A DNA stretch of 64,000 nucleotides, from contig NZ_JACHGJ010000008.1 of NCBI RefSeq assembly GCF_014207565.1, positions 62,001 through 126,000 on the forward strand, given 5' to 3'. The notes under the pieces were generated by a model that worked only from the letters and a program-made list of their open reading frames with translations, had not been told where the DNA came from and did no database searches. Made by a program: the position numbers and the translations under genes. This DNA is from Spirochaeta isovalerica. GTDB lineage: Bacteria > Spirochaetota > Spirochaetia > DSM-2461. Each line of letters begins with the position of its first letter. The first letter of the stretch is position 1. Of the stretch, positions 35,149 to 45,400 are shown piece after piece.

Positions 35149-35582
35149 CTTATCACTTTGAAATCCATAAAGAGGAAGATGGGTACTGGGGCGAGTGCAA
35201 GGAATTAGATTCATGTGTTTCTGAAGGTGAAAATATAGAGGAACTTGAAGCAAACCTGAAGGAAGCTCTGGAAGGAGTTTTAACCGTAGATTTCCAGGGC
35301 GAGTTTGCTCATTCCCTGCCAGATCCGAAACTCTCTGAAAATAATGCCTATATGCAGATTTCAGTATCACCTGAAGTGGCTTTTATGGTCTATTTAAGAG
35401 CCTATCGCCGCAGGAAGAAATTGACACAGAACCAGATGAAAGATGCTCTGGGCATGAGAAGTAGAAACAGCTATGTCAAACTGGAGAGACAGGGTAATCC
35501 GACATTCAAAACAGCCGGTAGAATTTTGAAAGCATTTCCCGATTTCCCTATTGAAGAATGCTTTGACAGAGTCATACGATGA
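35145..35582 (+). CDS. HicB-type antitoxin without a working toxin
   Basis: The 145-residue protein has an N-terminal HicB fold (MTYHFEIHKEEDGYWGE, ELEANLKEALEG). A C-terminal helix-turn-helix part follows (KKLTQNQMKDALGMRSRNS). It is a paralogue of the antitoxin at 36531-36956. Because its HicA is a stub, it is an orphan that could still repress its own promoter or neutralise related toxins. Confidence 0.8.
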   Translation: MTYHFEIHKEEDGYWGECKELDSCVSEGENIEELEANLKEALEGVLTVDFQGEFAHSLPDPKLSENNAYMQISVSPEVAFMVYLRAYRRRKKLTQNQMKDALGMRSRNSYVKLERQGNPTFKTAGRILKAFPDFPIEECFDRVIR

Positions 35583-35612
35583 TTATCATCAGAACGACGG
35601 AAAAGCTTCGCA

Positions 35613-35657
35613 GGTAATGGCGAACCAATAAGGCAAAAGCTATGTTCGGATAAACAG
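35613..35657 (-). pseudogene. hicB shard
   Basis: About 45 bp on the minus strand match the middle of hicB at about 36693-36740. Translated, it reads VYPNIAFALLVRHY, against VQPNIAFALLVRHY in the intact antitoxin, and the match then breaks off. It lies in the opposite orientation to the adjacent orphan hicB. It is a relic of rearrangement. Confidence 0.65.
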
Positions 35658-35667
35658 TATGGATCGT

Positions 35668-36393
35668 TCACTCCTGTCTCAATAGAAACAAGTCAGCAAA
35701 AAAGAGAATCTCATTCCTTTTCATTATCGAAAGCTCCAGAGCGAAGTCCGTATCACCCCGACTTTGAAATGCAGAAGCATTTTCCTGTTCGACAGCCAAT
35801 CCTGCCCCTTTATGCTCAAGAGTATTTATCAGTGCGCCAATTGAGGCCCTTTCGGATAAAACGGCTTCCATGATCCTGTCAATTCCGGAAAGATTATAGA
35901 AATTCGCTTCGCGAAACCTCTTTTCTATCTCTTCATCTTTCAGCCAGTCCCCGAAAATTGGAATGGTATTAAACTGAGCCCGCGAAAGATCTTTCAGTAT
36001 TCCCGAATACTGCATGAAGATTTCCGAATCAATAATCTCTCTTTCATCTTCACCGTATAAACTGTTTGATCTCTGAACGATCAGCTCGCGAATCCTCTGC
36101 AGAGAATTACCTGTGGATTCCAGAAACCCTTCCCGGGTCCTGTAATAGGAAATCATATCCTGATTATTTCTGATTGATTGGGCTAAGAACCGAATATGAG
36201 ATTCCAGCTTTTCATATATGGCCTTTGAAGAGGGGCTATCTGTCCATAAAAGAGTTCCTGAGGACAGGCGCTCCATCGATTTACTTGTTTCTGAAATGGT
36301 CTGGTTGAGAAATCTAATGCTGCTGTTCTCTGAGAATAGCTGGAAAGTGTTCCCGAGGATATATATGCATATTGTTATATATATTTTTTTCAT
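35668..36393 (-). CDS. Flagellin-like protein with an N-terminal signal peptide
   Basis: The 241-residue protein starts with a hydrophobic Sec-like signal (1-21) and continues like flagellin. SMERLSSGTLL at 39-49 matches the KNMERLSSG start of FlaB D1. It then has HIRFLAQSIRNNQDMISY, GNSLQRIRELIVQRSN, and a C-terminal part with SERASIGALINTLEH. The usual D0 helix before residue 30 is replaced by the signal, and the C-terminal D0 end is altered. It might be an exported flagellin-like sheath or secreted protein. It is not a normal filament subunit. The family call rests on motif order by eye. Confidence 0.7.
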   Translation of the reverse strand: MKKIYITICIYILGNTFQLFSENSSIRFLNQTISETSKSMERLSSGTLLWTDSPSSKAIYEKLESHIRFLAQSIRNNQDMISYYRTREGFLESTGNSLQRIRELIVQRSNSLYGEDEREIIDSEIFMQYSGILKDLSRAQFNTIPIFGDWLKDEEIEKRFREANFYNLSGIDRIMEAVLSERASIGALINTLEHKGAGLAVEQENASAFQSRGDTDFALELSIMKRNEILFFADLFLLRQE

Positions 36394-36530
36394 TATGATA
36401 TAAAGATACTAATAGGATAGTGTTTCTGTCCACCTGGTAGGACTTAATCCTGTTTCAGGAAAACTTAAATATTGGGAACGGCATAAAAGAAGTTGATATA
36501 ATGACTGTATTCTTTTTTTAAACTGCACGA

Positions 36531-36956
36531 CTAAAAACAATCGTTGAGGTTTATTTCGGGGAAGGCTTTTTTTACCAGGCTGATGGATTCCATTGTGGGG
36601 TTTCCGGGAGTTTCCAGGCGGACATAGCTGTTCCTGTTTTTCAGTCCGATCCTTTTCTGAGCCTGTTCCAGAGTCAAATTACGGGAAATTCGGTAATGAC
36701 GAACCAGCAAGGCAAAGGCTATGTTCGGTTGGACAGGAATCCGGATATATCTCTCATCTCTGTCGAGTTTTTTATCGGGGAGAGGGAACACCTGACTGGA
36801 GCCGGGCGGTTCATTCAGATAGAGGTTCAGAGCATCTTCCAGGCGGGATTTTAACTCTTCGAGCGTTTTACCATCGGAAAGACATCCTTTGAGTTCGACA
36901 CTCTCCGCCCAGAAACCGCCATCCTCTTCTTCGAAAATTTCGAAATGATATTCCAA
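36531..36956 (-). CDS. hicB: HicB antitoxin
   Basis: The 141-residue protein has a HicB N-terminal fold (EYHFEIFEEEDGGFWAES, LEELKSRLEDAL) and a helix-turn-helix C-terminus (RNLTLEQAQKRIGLKNRN). It should bind HicA and repress the promoter. It starts one base after the hicA stop on the same strand. A perfect palindrome upstream of hicA fits an operator. Confidence 0.88.
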   Translation of the reverse strand: MEYHFEIFEEEDGGFWAESVELKGCLSDGKTLEELKSRLEDALNLYLNEPPGSSQVFPLPDKKLDRDERYIRIPVQPNIAFALLVRHYRISRNLTLEQAQKRIGLKNRNSYVRLETPGNPTMESISLVKKAFPEINLNDCF

Positions 36957-36957
36957 T

Positions 36958-37131
36958 TTACATCTCCTTCAGTAATCTCTTTTCCAGGCCTTTGCCCAGA
37001 TCTCTGCTATGATTCGGAATTGTCTGGTGCCTGGTACCTTTTCGCAGCTGGACATGACTGCCGGATTGACGGATTACGGTCCAACCATTTTTTTTGTACA
37101 ATTGAATCATTTTCTTACCGCTTAAGGGCAT
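36958..37131 (-). CDS. hicA: HicA toxin (mRNA interferase)
   Basis: The 57-residue protein is a full-length HicA: PLSGKKMIQLYKKNGW, the catalytic His in QSGSHVQLRKG, and a short C-terminal helix (GKGLEKRLLKEM). It cleaves mRNA until bound by HicB. I set the start at 37131; the open frame runs to 37206, but that part covers the operator. It forms an operon with hicB. Confidence 0.88.
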   Translation of the reverse strand: MPLSGKKMIQLYKKNGWTVIRQSGSHVQLRKGTRHQTIPNHSRDLGKGLEKRLLKEM

Positions 37132-37158
37132 ATGAAAGCCTTTATCACTTTCACCTTT

Positions 37159-37182
37159 AATATACACATATATGTGTATATT
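37159..37182. promoter_or_regulatory. 24-bp perfect palindrome, likely hicAB operator
   Basis: The 12-base half AATATACACATA is followed directly by its exact reverse complement, centred between 37170 and 37171. It lies 27 bp upstream of the hicA start, where HicB would be expected to bind. It is rich in TA steps and probably overlaps the -10 region. The operator role is inferred from position. Confidence 0.6.
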
Positions 37183-37353
37183 GTCAAAATTGTGCTGAAG
37201 GTGCACAGAAAAATAAAATCGGGTCTATGTTTGCTCGGGTTCATGGTTATAAAAACAAGGTAAAAATAGTTGCTGATTTAAAATCAATGATAAAAGGTAT
37301 TAGACAAGTCCAGTGAATGTTAAATTTTATAAAAGAAAGGAGACTGAACAATA

Positions 37354-37381
37354 AAACAATCGTGAGGTTTATTTCGGGGAA
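37354..37381 (-). repeat. Second copy of the hicB 3' end
   Basis: This segment repeats the last bases of hicB (36535-36563) in the same orientation with one base missing. The shared core is GAGGTTTATTTCGGGGAA. The copies bracket the intact hicAB module. This is a footprint of duplication or of insertion by homologous recombination. Confidence 0.6.
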
Positions 37382-37439
37382 AGAGATATTCAGATAAAAA
37401 CTATTTTTCACGTTGATACTTCTTTTTAAATTATTTTTC

Positions 37440-38681
37440 ATGGATTATAATGAAATTTCACAGGAGAATACATTATTTTGGATTTTCAGGACCTTTAGGA
37501 GACTCTGGTTTCTCTACGAATGGTTGTCCAGTAAAAAGCTGAATCTGCCTGATCTGGAAACAGGGAATTTCGTACCGGTTATCAATCCTGAATTGCAATT
37601 TGCCCTTCCCGGTAAAAAAGTCCATCGCCAGAGAGTTCTCGATAACATGCCGGGAACTCCCGGATTCTGCCCCCTGGTGCGGAGAACACCTTTGCTGGAA
37701 GAATACACCGGAAAGAACCTTAAAGCACGGGCCATGGCTGTTATTGACCGCATACCTTCTGACATAATCAGCCGTACCGCATCATTTCTCCTCCTGAAAG
37801 ACTCCAGAGCTTCCTACGCCATAGAAAATGAAGTTCCGCCCCACAAACGTATTGAGCGCTGGGGACAGATAATAGGCCAGGCTGGAACCAATGATCTATG
37901 TATTGAAGAGCTTATCAGGCTACAGGAAATCCTTATTGGCGATTCTCGATTTATCAAAACAGGATTACGCAGGGAAGGCGGTTTTGTGGGAGAACACGAT
38001 CGGGAAACCGGAACACCCATTCCCGAGCATATAAGCGCATCGCACCGGGATCTTTCTGATCTACTGAAAGGGTTGACAAGTTATGCTTTACGAACCAGGG
38101 GAAATATGGATCCCGTCATTGCTGCCGCAGTTCTGGCCTTCGGTTTTATTTACATCCATCCCTTCAGTGATGGCAACGGAAGGATCCACCGCTATCTGAT
38201 ACACCATATTCTGGCAGAGAACGGCTTTAATCCCCCCGGTCTGGTCTTCCCTGTATCGGCTGTCATCCTGGACCGGATTCAGGAGTACAGAAAAACACTC
38301 CTGGGATATTCATCCCGTCTTCTTCCCCTCATTCAGTGGGAGCCGACAAAAGACAATAATGTGGTGATAAAAAACGAAACAGCTGCTTATTACCGTTTCT
38401 TTGATGCTACACCTCACGCCGGATTTCTCTATTCCTGTGTGGAAAGAACTATTGAACTTGATCTTCCCGAAGAAGCCCGGTTTCTTCAACGCTATGACAG
38501 CTTCAAAAGAAGCATTGAGGAAATAGTTGAAATGCCTTCCAGAACGGTTGATCTTCTCTTCCGTTTTCTGAAACAGAATAACGGAACCCTCTCAAAGCGC
38601 GCAAGAGAAAAAGAGTTCAGGAAACTAACAGATGGGGAGCAGGCTGCAATAGAAGAGATCTTTAAAAGAATATTTGAATAA
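37440..38681 (+). CDS. Fic-domain AMP transferase, probably N-terminally shortened
   Basis: The 413-residue protein has the full Fic motif HPFSDGNGR (240-248). It has an upstream inhibitory motif S125-Y-A-I-E129-N130 (S/T-xxx-E-G/N type), so self-inhibition is expected. Longer relatives that I recall carry some 80-100 residues before the RRLWFLYEWL block found here at residue 20. No ribosome site precedes the ATG at 37440; a TTG at 37413 is the alternative. It probably transfers AMP to a target protein. It borders the hic region and may be truncated by it. Confidence 0.8.
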   Translation: MDYNEISQENTLFWIFRTFRRLWFLYEWLSSKKLNLPDLETGNFVPVINPELQFALPGKKVHRQRVLDNMPGTPGFCPLVRRTPLLEEYTGKNLKARAMAVIDRIPSDIISRTASFLLLKDSRASYAIENEVPPHKRIERWGQIIGQAGTNDLCIEELIRLQEILIGDSRFIKTGLRREGGFVGEHDRETGTPIPEHISASHRDLSDLLKGLTSYALRTRGNMDPVIAAAVLAFGFIYIHPFSDGNGRIHRYLIHHILAENGFNPPGLVFPVSAVILDRIQEYRKTLLGYSSRLLPLIQWEPTKDNNVVIKNETAAYYRFFDATPHAGFLYSCVERTIELDLPEEARFLQRYDSFKRSIEEIVEMPSRTVDLLFRFLKQNNGTLSKRAREKEFRKLTDGEQAAIEEIFKRIFE

Positions 38682-38872
38682 CTCCTCAGTCATTTTCGAG
38701 ATGATATTGCGAGACGTTTCTAGTGATTTCATAAATCCGTCTTCAGAGCAATGTTACCGGAGAATATAGAGGCTGGAATTAAAAAAGCCAATAGGATTAT
38801 TTCTTGTCAACAATGAGAACCCAGTATACGTTTATAGCAGTAGATAAATAGTATTAGAGAACAGAGCGATAA

Positions 38873-39697
38873 TTGATAACATACGATTCTTTCAAAAAAG
38901 CAGTTAAAGACCTCTCTTTCGGAAAAAAAGTAGGACAGCATGTTTACACGCTGATAGATGATGTAAAAAAAGAATCTGCAGAACTGAAAGAATTGCTGAA
39001 CCGCGTGCTTCCAGCAGATGAGACAGAATACAATCTGGTAAAGTTCTTTAAGAATGAGTTTAAACTTTCACTTCTATCCTACCCTACCTTCTGGGAAGAG
39101 CTTCATCCGGCTCTTGATGAATCACTGACTATTGATCTCAGTACCGGAAAATCAAGAATTGTCAGTTTTAAGAATAAAGAGAATAAGCCAATCCTCCACC
39201 GCAAGGAAACTTTCATCCATTCTACGAGACCGGAATATATTCTTTATTCCCGATTAACAGAAGAAGAAGAAAAACTAGGTCTCTATAAAGAAAAGTCCAC
39301 AATCGGTTATTCCCATGGATGGCAGAAAGTTCTATTGGAAAAAGGTATCTCAATAAAAAGCCATGAAATTACAGTATCGGAACCTTCACATCTCGATAAA
39401 AATGCTGAAAAAAAGATTGATAGACACAAAACAGCGATTTCCCGAAATAACTTCTCAAAACCGATTCAGTTTTTATTAAAACATAATCTTCTTACTGAAT
39501 ACAAAACGCTGTTTGACTATGGCTGTGGTTTGGGAGATGATGTTCAAACTGGAATAGGTTGGGGCATTGGAGGTATTTTATGTATTGTGATCTGGAGATC
39601 ATGGTTTCAGTTATTGATAACTTCCTTCAAGAGTAATTTTTTCTTAAATCCCCCCCGTTCTTTTAATTTTTTTAATCGAATTGTCTCCATCTCTTGA
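38873..39697 (+). pseudogene. Truncated phosphorothioation-associated putative methyltransferase
   Basis: The 274-residue frame starts at TTG 38873 (no ATG). It matches the N-terminal half of the DNA phosphorothioation-associated methyltransferase family as I recall it: KPILHRKETFIHSTRPEY, SRLTEEEEKLGL, IDRHKTAISRNNFSKPIQF, and the SAM site FDYGCGLGDD. Just after the SAM site the match stops and 40 unrelated residues follow. The catalytic domain is therefore lost. It is part of the eroded defence cluster. Confidence 0.7.
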
Positions 39698-39930
39698 GGA
39701 GAAGATTTTTTTAATTCCAGAATGGCGAGAATTACTTCAGTAATATCTGCAAGCTCACTGATATTATCATCTGCCAGAAATTCATCTACCTCTTCCTGCA
39801 GTTTTCTATAAAGGAATTCCTTGTATTCCATATCTGATAAAACTCTTGTAACACAGTCTTTTCCGGAGTTTTTTATGATTGCAGGAATTTTATCCCGTAT
39901 TAATTTATCATATTTGATTTTTTTATCCAA
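39607..39930 (-). CDS. MazG-like / phosphoribosyl-ATP pyrophosphohydrolase-like protein
   Basis: The 107-residue protein has the all-helical NTP-pyrophosphatase pattern: YDKLIRDKIPAIIKNSG, KLQEEVDEFL (E-E-x-x-E), ELADITEVILAIL (D for metal) and KLKERGGFKKKL. It probably hydrolyses a nucleotide triphosphate. Such proteins occur beside helicase-type defence genes, as here. Its 3' end overlaps the truncated methyltransferase by 91 bp in the opposite direction. Confidence 0.8.
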   Translation of the reverse strand: MDKKIKYDKLIRDKIPAIIKNSGKDCVTRVLSDMEYKEFLYRKLQEEVDEFLADDNISELADITEVILAILELKKSSPQEMETIRLKKLKERGGFKKKLLLKEVINN

Positions 39931-39953
39931 AATTGTTCTCCCTACCTCTTTTA

Positions 39954-41786
39954 TTAAAGATCCTGATAGTACTTATCCCGATCAGCAAGCATTTTTTCTT
40001 TCAGTTCTTTTATATACTCTCCAGATCTGAACTCTTCTCTGAGTTTAGGGTGCCATGAGATACACTTCAGATCTTTCGAATATGACATAAAACGCTTACG
40101 CTCGAATTTTTCAAAAGGATTCTGGAGGATACTTCTCAGCAGGAGTTTGTCATCCATCAAGTAAGATTTATCATTGTACGGGCAGTTGGTGCGATCTACG
40201 GTCATATTATTTTCATGTCGTTCCAGATAAAAAGCCCTGTATCTAGCCATCAAGATGTTGATGTCGGCTTCTCCATCTTCATTCATGACTTCTAGAAAGG
40301 CTAATATAAAAAATATTTTGTAGCTGAAGGTATATGTTCCTTCTTCGATAAAATCCCGAAAATCATCAACCAAAGTATGTTCCCCATGCTCCTTGAGTCC
40401 TTTGGTTTCCCGAATTCGGAGCATACTATCGGGATGAAATAAATGAATGGTACTTCTTCCCATTGGAATACTCTGATCGGGAATGATATCACCTTTCCCG
40501 ATCCATGAATTGACTGTTCCGGTAGATACAAACAGCTCTCGTGCCAGCTGTTCATTCGAAAGATAATTCTCATAGATTTTCTGCCAGGTGAAAATATCAA
40601 TAGGATTCAGAGCCATGACTGTTTCATGGGTCGTATCGATTTCAATTAACTCCCGGCTCTTATCTGGTGCCTGTCCAACCAGAACACCCCAGGGCAGATA
40701 CTGAAACGATTCAAACAAAGTGTGAAGGGTCCATGGTGAGTTGCGAACCTGGCCGAAAGCACCATAAGTATCTACTACATCGATTACATATAAGAATTCT
40801 TTTCCAGGATGGGGTCGAGTCCCCCGGCCGAGCTGTTGAGTGTAAAGGACTTTGGAAAGAGTCGGCCGGGCCATTACAAGAACAGAAGTATTGGGAGCAT
40901 CCCATCCTTCGGTTAAAAGACTGCATGTACAAAGGAATTGAATTTTCCCTTCCATGTATTCTTCAATTTTTTTCTCCCGATCTTTATCTTTCCCATCCAC
41001 CGATGCCGCTTTTATATTATTTTCATTGAGTAAAGCGGCCATCTCTTTCGCGTGTTTGACATTTACGCAGAATACTACCCCCTGTTTATCCGGCAGTTCT
41101 TTACCGAAATATTCAGAAACACAGCGTGCAATCAAATCATTCCGGGAAGAGACCGATACAGCTCTTTCAAGATCACTCCCGACGTAATCTCTTCTGTTAA
41201 ATCGGATTTCCGACAGATCGATACTGGATTCAAGCCGGAACGCACGGATCGGAGCCAGTAAACCTTTTTCTATGGCTTCTTTCAGGTCCAGCCGGGGTTT
41301 ATAGGTACTGAAAATATCTTCCAGGCGCTTTTCATCGAGACGCTGATCTGTCGCCGTCATACCCAGCAGAAAATCGGGTGAAAAGTATTCCAGAACTCTT
41401 CGCATGACCGGAGCAGCAGCATGATGTGCTTCATCTACAACAATATAGTTGAAAGTATCTGCTTCGAATCCATTATATCTGTTGGCGATTCCTCCATAGG
41501 TTAAAATCTGAGGCTTTCCTATGCGGCCATTATATTCTTCAATCTCTCTTTTCCACTGTCGAACAAGATCAAGAGTTGGAACAAGAATAAGAGTTGTAAA
41601 ATCATCCCTCTCATTTCTGAACTGTGCGATATCTTCACAGGCGATTCTGGTTTTCCCCGTTCCTGTCGGAAGCAGGACCAGTGCTGCTGTTTTTCCTTTT
41701 TCTCTATCTGTTTTTAAATCTTCAAGGTAATCCTTCTGATGTGTATGGAGGGCAACCCGGCGATTGGAGATAATACTGGTCTGGAT
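39954..41786 (-). pseudogene. DEAD/DEAH helicase, C-terminal part of a frameshifted gene
   Basis: The open frame from 41786 has no good start codon. It encodes the helicase proper: LVLLPTGTGKTRIA (Walker A), VVDEAHHAAAP (DEAH), LLGMTATDQR (motif III), TEGWDAPNTSVLVMARPT and QQLGRGTRP (motif VI). Its upstream end overlaps the frame of the nuclease-like gene at 41714-42457 by 73 bp. In relatives these two are one protein of about 800 residues. A single lost base near 41740-41790 would explain the split. Confidence 0.75.
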
Positions 41787-42457
41787 TTATACTGATCGAG
41801 TGGACCGATGGCCTCTTTCAGCTCCTCAATCATCACTCCCTGATTCAAAAGGGCCCGAGTATCCCAGCGGAAAAGTCTGCCCCCATTGAGAATAACGGAG
41901 TTCTGTTTTTCCAGATTACGCCTATAGCGGCTTTTTTTAATGATAAATGGATGATGATAAGTCACTCCATTTTCTTCTATAGCAAGCCAGGTTCCATCTT
42001 TTTTAAACATAGCATAATCGATGTACCCGGTTTTCCCTTTGTTTGTAATGAGGGGATATTCACGAACCAGGTATTTCAGCGCTTCTGTTCCATAGGCGTC
42101 TTCAAAGCATTTTTCGAAAAGATACTCCAGGGGGGATGGATCGATACTGGTACCGGACCGGTCATAGGTTTTAAAGCTAATAAAATCGGTAGTTTCTGCC
42201 GCCAGATCCCGATTATTAAGCCAGGGAATGTCCGGATCTCCTTCGAGATATCGCAGGACTTCACCTCCTCCGGACATCAATCTGTTCTGGCTTAGACAAT
42301 AATGATGGTAATCAAACTCCATTGAAAAGATTTCCGGATGATCAATGATGATTGTCCGGTTAAGGTTTTCATTTTTGAAAACTGTGGCTATTTCTTTTCC
42401 GGAACAGGAGATTTTGTCTATGAGGTTGTATTGATTTATATTATTTTTGAAAATCAT
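41714..42457 (-). pseudogene. Restriction-nuclease-like N-terminal part of the frameshifted helicase
   Basis: The 247-residue frame begins with ATG at 42457. The block GYIDYAMFKKDGTWLAIEENG, followed by VTYHHPFIIKKSRYRRNL, fits a Vsr/DUF559-like endonuclease fold with an acidic core. It ends SPIAGLPSIHIRR, which is out of frame with the helicase residues that follow (NRRVALHTHQKDYLEDL). It starts 11 bp after the end of the larger helicase gene on the same strand. Confidence 0.65.
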
Positions 42458-42468
42458 AAAAAATAGAC

Positions 42469-45400
42469 CTATCCTACCGATAATTTCGCAGCTTCATCCC
42501 AAAGATATGGTGGCAGGGGTTCCTGAAGTTCCCAAGTAATATTCATCGGTTGCTGGCCGTAGGTTGAACGGAAATAAACCTCACCCAAATTCACATAAGA
42601 GATGGTTCTACCATACTCATCTTTATTCTGTTCCCGAACAAAAAGCAAAATTTTCTTTCCAGTATCTTCATGATTGATATAGGACAGACCCTTCCCTTTG
42701 TCAGGTCGAGCTGAATTTTGAGATTGCCAATGGAAAAGATACTCGTTAATAGCATAATCATTGTAAAGAGTGGTTGGTGAATAATGTTTTTCAAGTTTAT
42801 TCAATGTAACAAACAACAACTCAATATTGAGGTTTTCAATTAAAATCACCCCTTCTCGACTGCTCGATCGTTTTTCAAAACTATGTTCTCCAAAGGCAGC
42901 GAGAATCTGATCGCGACTGTATCGTCCATGAATTTGTAAAGCAATTTCGGCTCCCAATTTCATGGGCATTTCAGACGTTTCCAGATCTCCTAGAATTAGT
43001 AAAAGAACTTCGAGACATTCCTTCTTCAATGACTCATCTTGAAGAGCTTTGAAACCATCAGAAATAGTCTCAAAACCTTCATCTTTTCCCGGTTTATTCC
43101 AAAAATCATAATAAGCCATTAGTGCCATTTGATTTTCGATTTCCGTTGATTGATCCCAAGTGAAATCATTACTTATTAATTTTGCAACGAACTTCAAATA
43201 GGATCGGGATTTACAGGTAAGAAAACGATTGGCAATGGCTTTTCTGTAAACCTCTGCTAATGTAGCATTTCGTGAAACAGATGATATATTAGCTTGAAAA
43301 CATAACTGATTCCATCCAGTTTTATAAACATCATCCAATCGAACTTGGGGATTGACTTTAAGAAAATTCCCAACATTTAGATCCATCTCCGTATTATGCC
43401 TATAGTTTTGAATAAGATGAATCAATTTCCTCTTATTGATTATTGCATTCCGAATATTGTAAAGAATCCTCTCTTTAACCTGTTTTTGAAGCTGAATAGA
43501 GCACCCTAGGGGTAGTTGAGGAAAATTGTTTTGTACATCATCTACTGTCGATCTTTGATTTTTCCCAATTAAAGCTTTCATTTTAGAAGAATAATCATAT
43601 TGAGAATTTCCATTTCCTACAAAGTCCAAAACCGTAAGACAATCTTTGTTATCACTCAGGCGAAGTCCTCGCCCTAATTGCTGCAGGAAAATAGTTAAAC
43701 TTTCTGTTGGCCGTAAAAACAGCAAGGTATCAACCTCGGGGATATCAACTCCTTCATTAAATATATCAACAACAAAAAGAACATTGATGTATCCACGAAC
43801 GAGTTTGTTTCGTAGTGTCTCTCTTTCTACGCTGTTATCACTAGTAAGTACATCAGCACGTATTCCTTTTTGATTAAATTGATCGGACATATATTGAGCA
43901 TGTGCTTTTGTAACGCAATACCCCAAAGCTTTACTGTTGTGAATGTTATCGAGTATGTCATCCATGTTTCTTAATATGTGATCGACACGCTGTCTGTCAT
44001 CGGTGTACACATTTGTCAATTCAGATTTCGCATATTGGCCATTTATCCATTTAACGTTGGAAATGTCTGTTGTATCCTCAATTCCAAAATACTGAAAAGG
44101 ACAGAGATGCCTTTGATTGATAGCATCAGCCAAACGCAGTTCAGCAGCAATCGTTCCACAAAAATCATCGAGAATATTGGCATCATCCATACGCTCCGGA
44201 GTCGCTGTTAATCCTAAAAGAATTTCAGGTTCAAAAGTATCGAGAATCGGTCTGTAGGATTTTGCTGCGATATGGTGGACCTCATCGATAATAATAAAAT
44301 CATAAAATTCCCGACTTAAAAGAGCTATAGATTCCTTCTGACTGTTAAAAGTCTGTACAGAAACAAAAAGCTGTCGATGATGATCTGGAATTTCACGATC
44401 GACCCATAATTCTCCAAATGAAGGATTCCGTAAAACTGCCCGAAATGTATTCCTTGCCTGCTTGAGGATTTCGACTTTATGAGCAACGAAAAGTAATTTA
44501 GCCTCTCGATTTTCTTTATAGTAATTCTTGAAATCAAAAGCCGAAATAACTGTTTTTCCTGTACCAGTTGCTGCTACAACGAGGTTTCGATACCGATTAT
44601 GAATCTCCCGTTCTATTCTCAACCTTTCCAGGATTTCTTTCTGATGGATATGCGGCTTAAGATCGAAAAATGTTTCAGTTCCAATAATCTCTTCACCCTT
44701 TCCTTTCTTCAGAGAATGACTGAGTTTTTCATGATGAACAGGGTCTTTATGATTATATGTTTCAAATTCAGAAGAAGACCAATATGTCTCAAATGTAGAA
44801 TTGAATTTATCAATTATATGAGGGATTTCCTTGGTTGTGACTTTTAGATTCCACTCCAATCCATTAGTCAAAGCTGACCGGGAAATGTTTGATGATCCGA
44901 TATAAGCCGTATGAAATCCCGTATTTCTTTTAAAAATATATGTCTTGGCATGCAGCCTCTCGTTGTCACAGTTATAACTTAGTTTTACTTCACAATTTTG
45001 GAGCGAAGATAAAAAATCCACTGCTTTTTGATCTGTAGCGCCCATGTAACTTGTCGTAATTATCTTTATTCTTTTCCCAGTCTCTGCAAAATCTTTCAGT
45101 TCTTGAGAAAAGATGCGGATACCTGTCCATTTGATAAATGAAACGAGCCAATTTATTTCATCAGAAGATTGAATTTCCCGTTTAATCTCGCTTTCCAGAC
45201 TAATTCCTGTATTGGAGCCGGTGAAAAGTTCACTCTGAGTGAGACCGGTAATAGGTGTAATTTTGGCCACATACTTCTTCAGATCCTGAGCAACAGGATT
45301 TTCAGTAGAATAGAGCGCTTTTAAAAGTTCACCTGATGTATCTAAAAGATTTTCATGAAAGGTTGATTCTTCCAGTTCATTTGAAAGCCAGAGAATAAGA

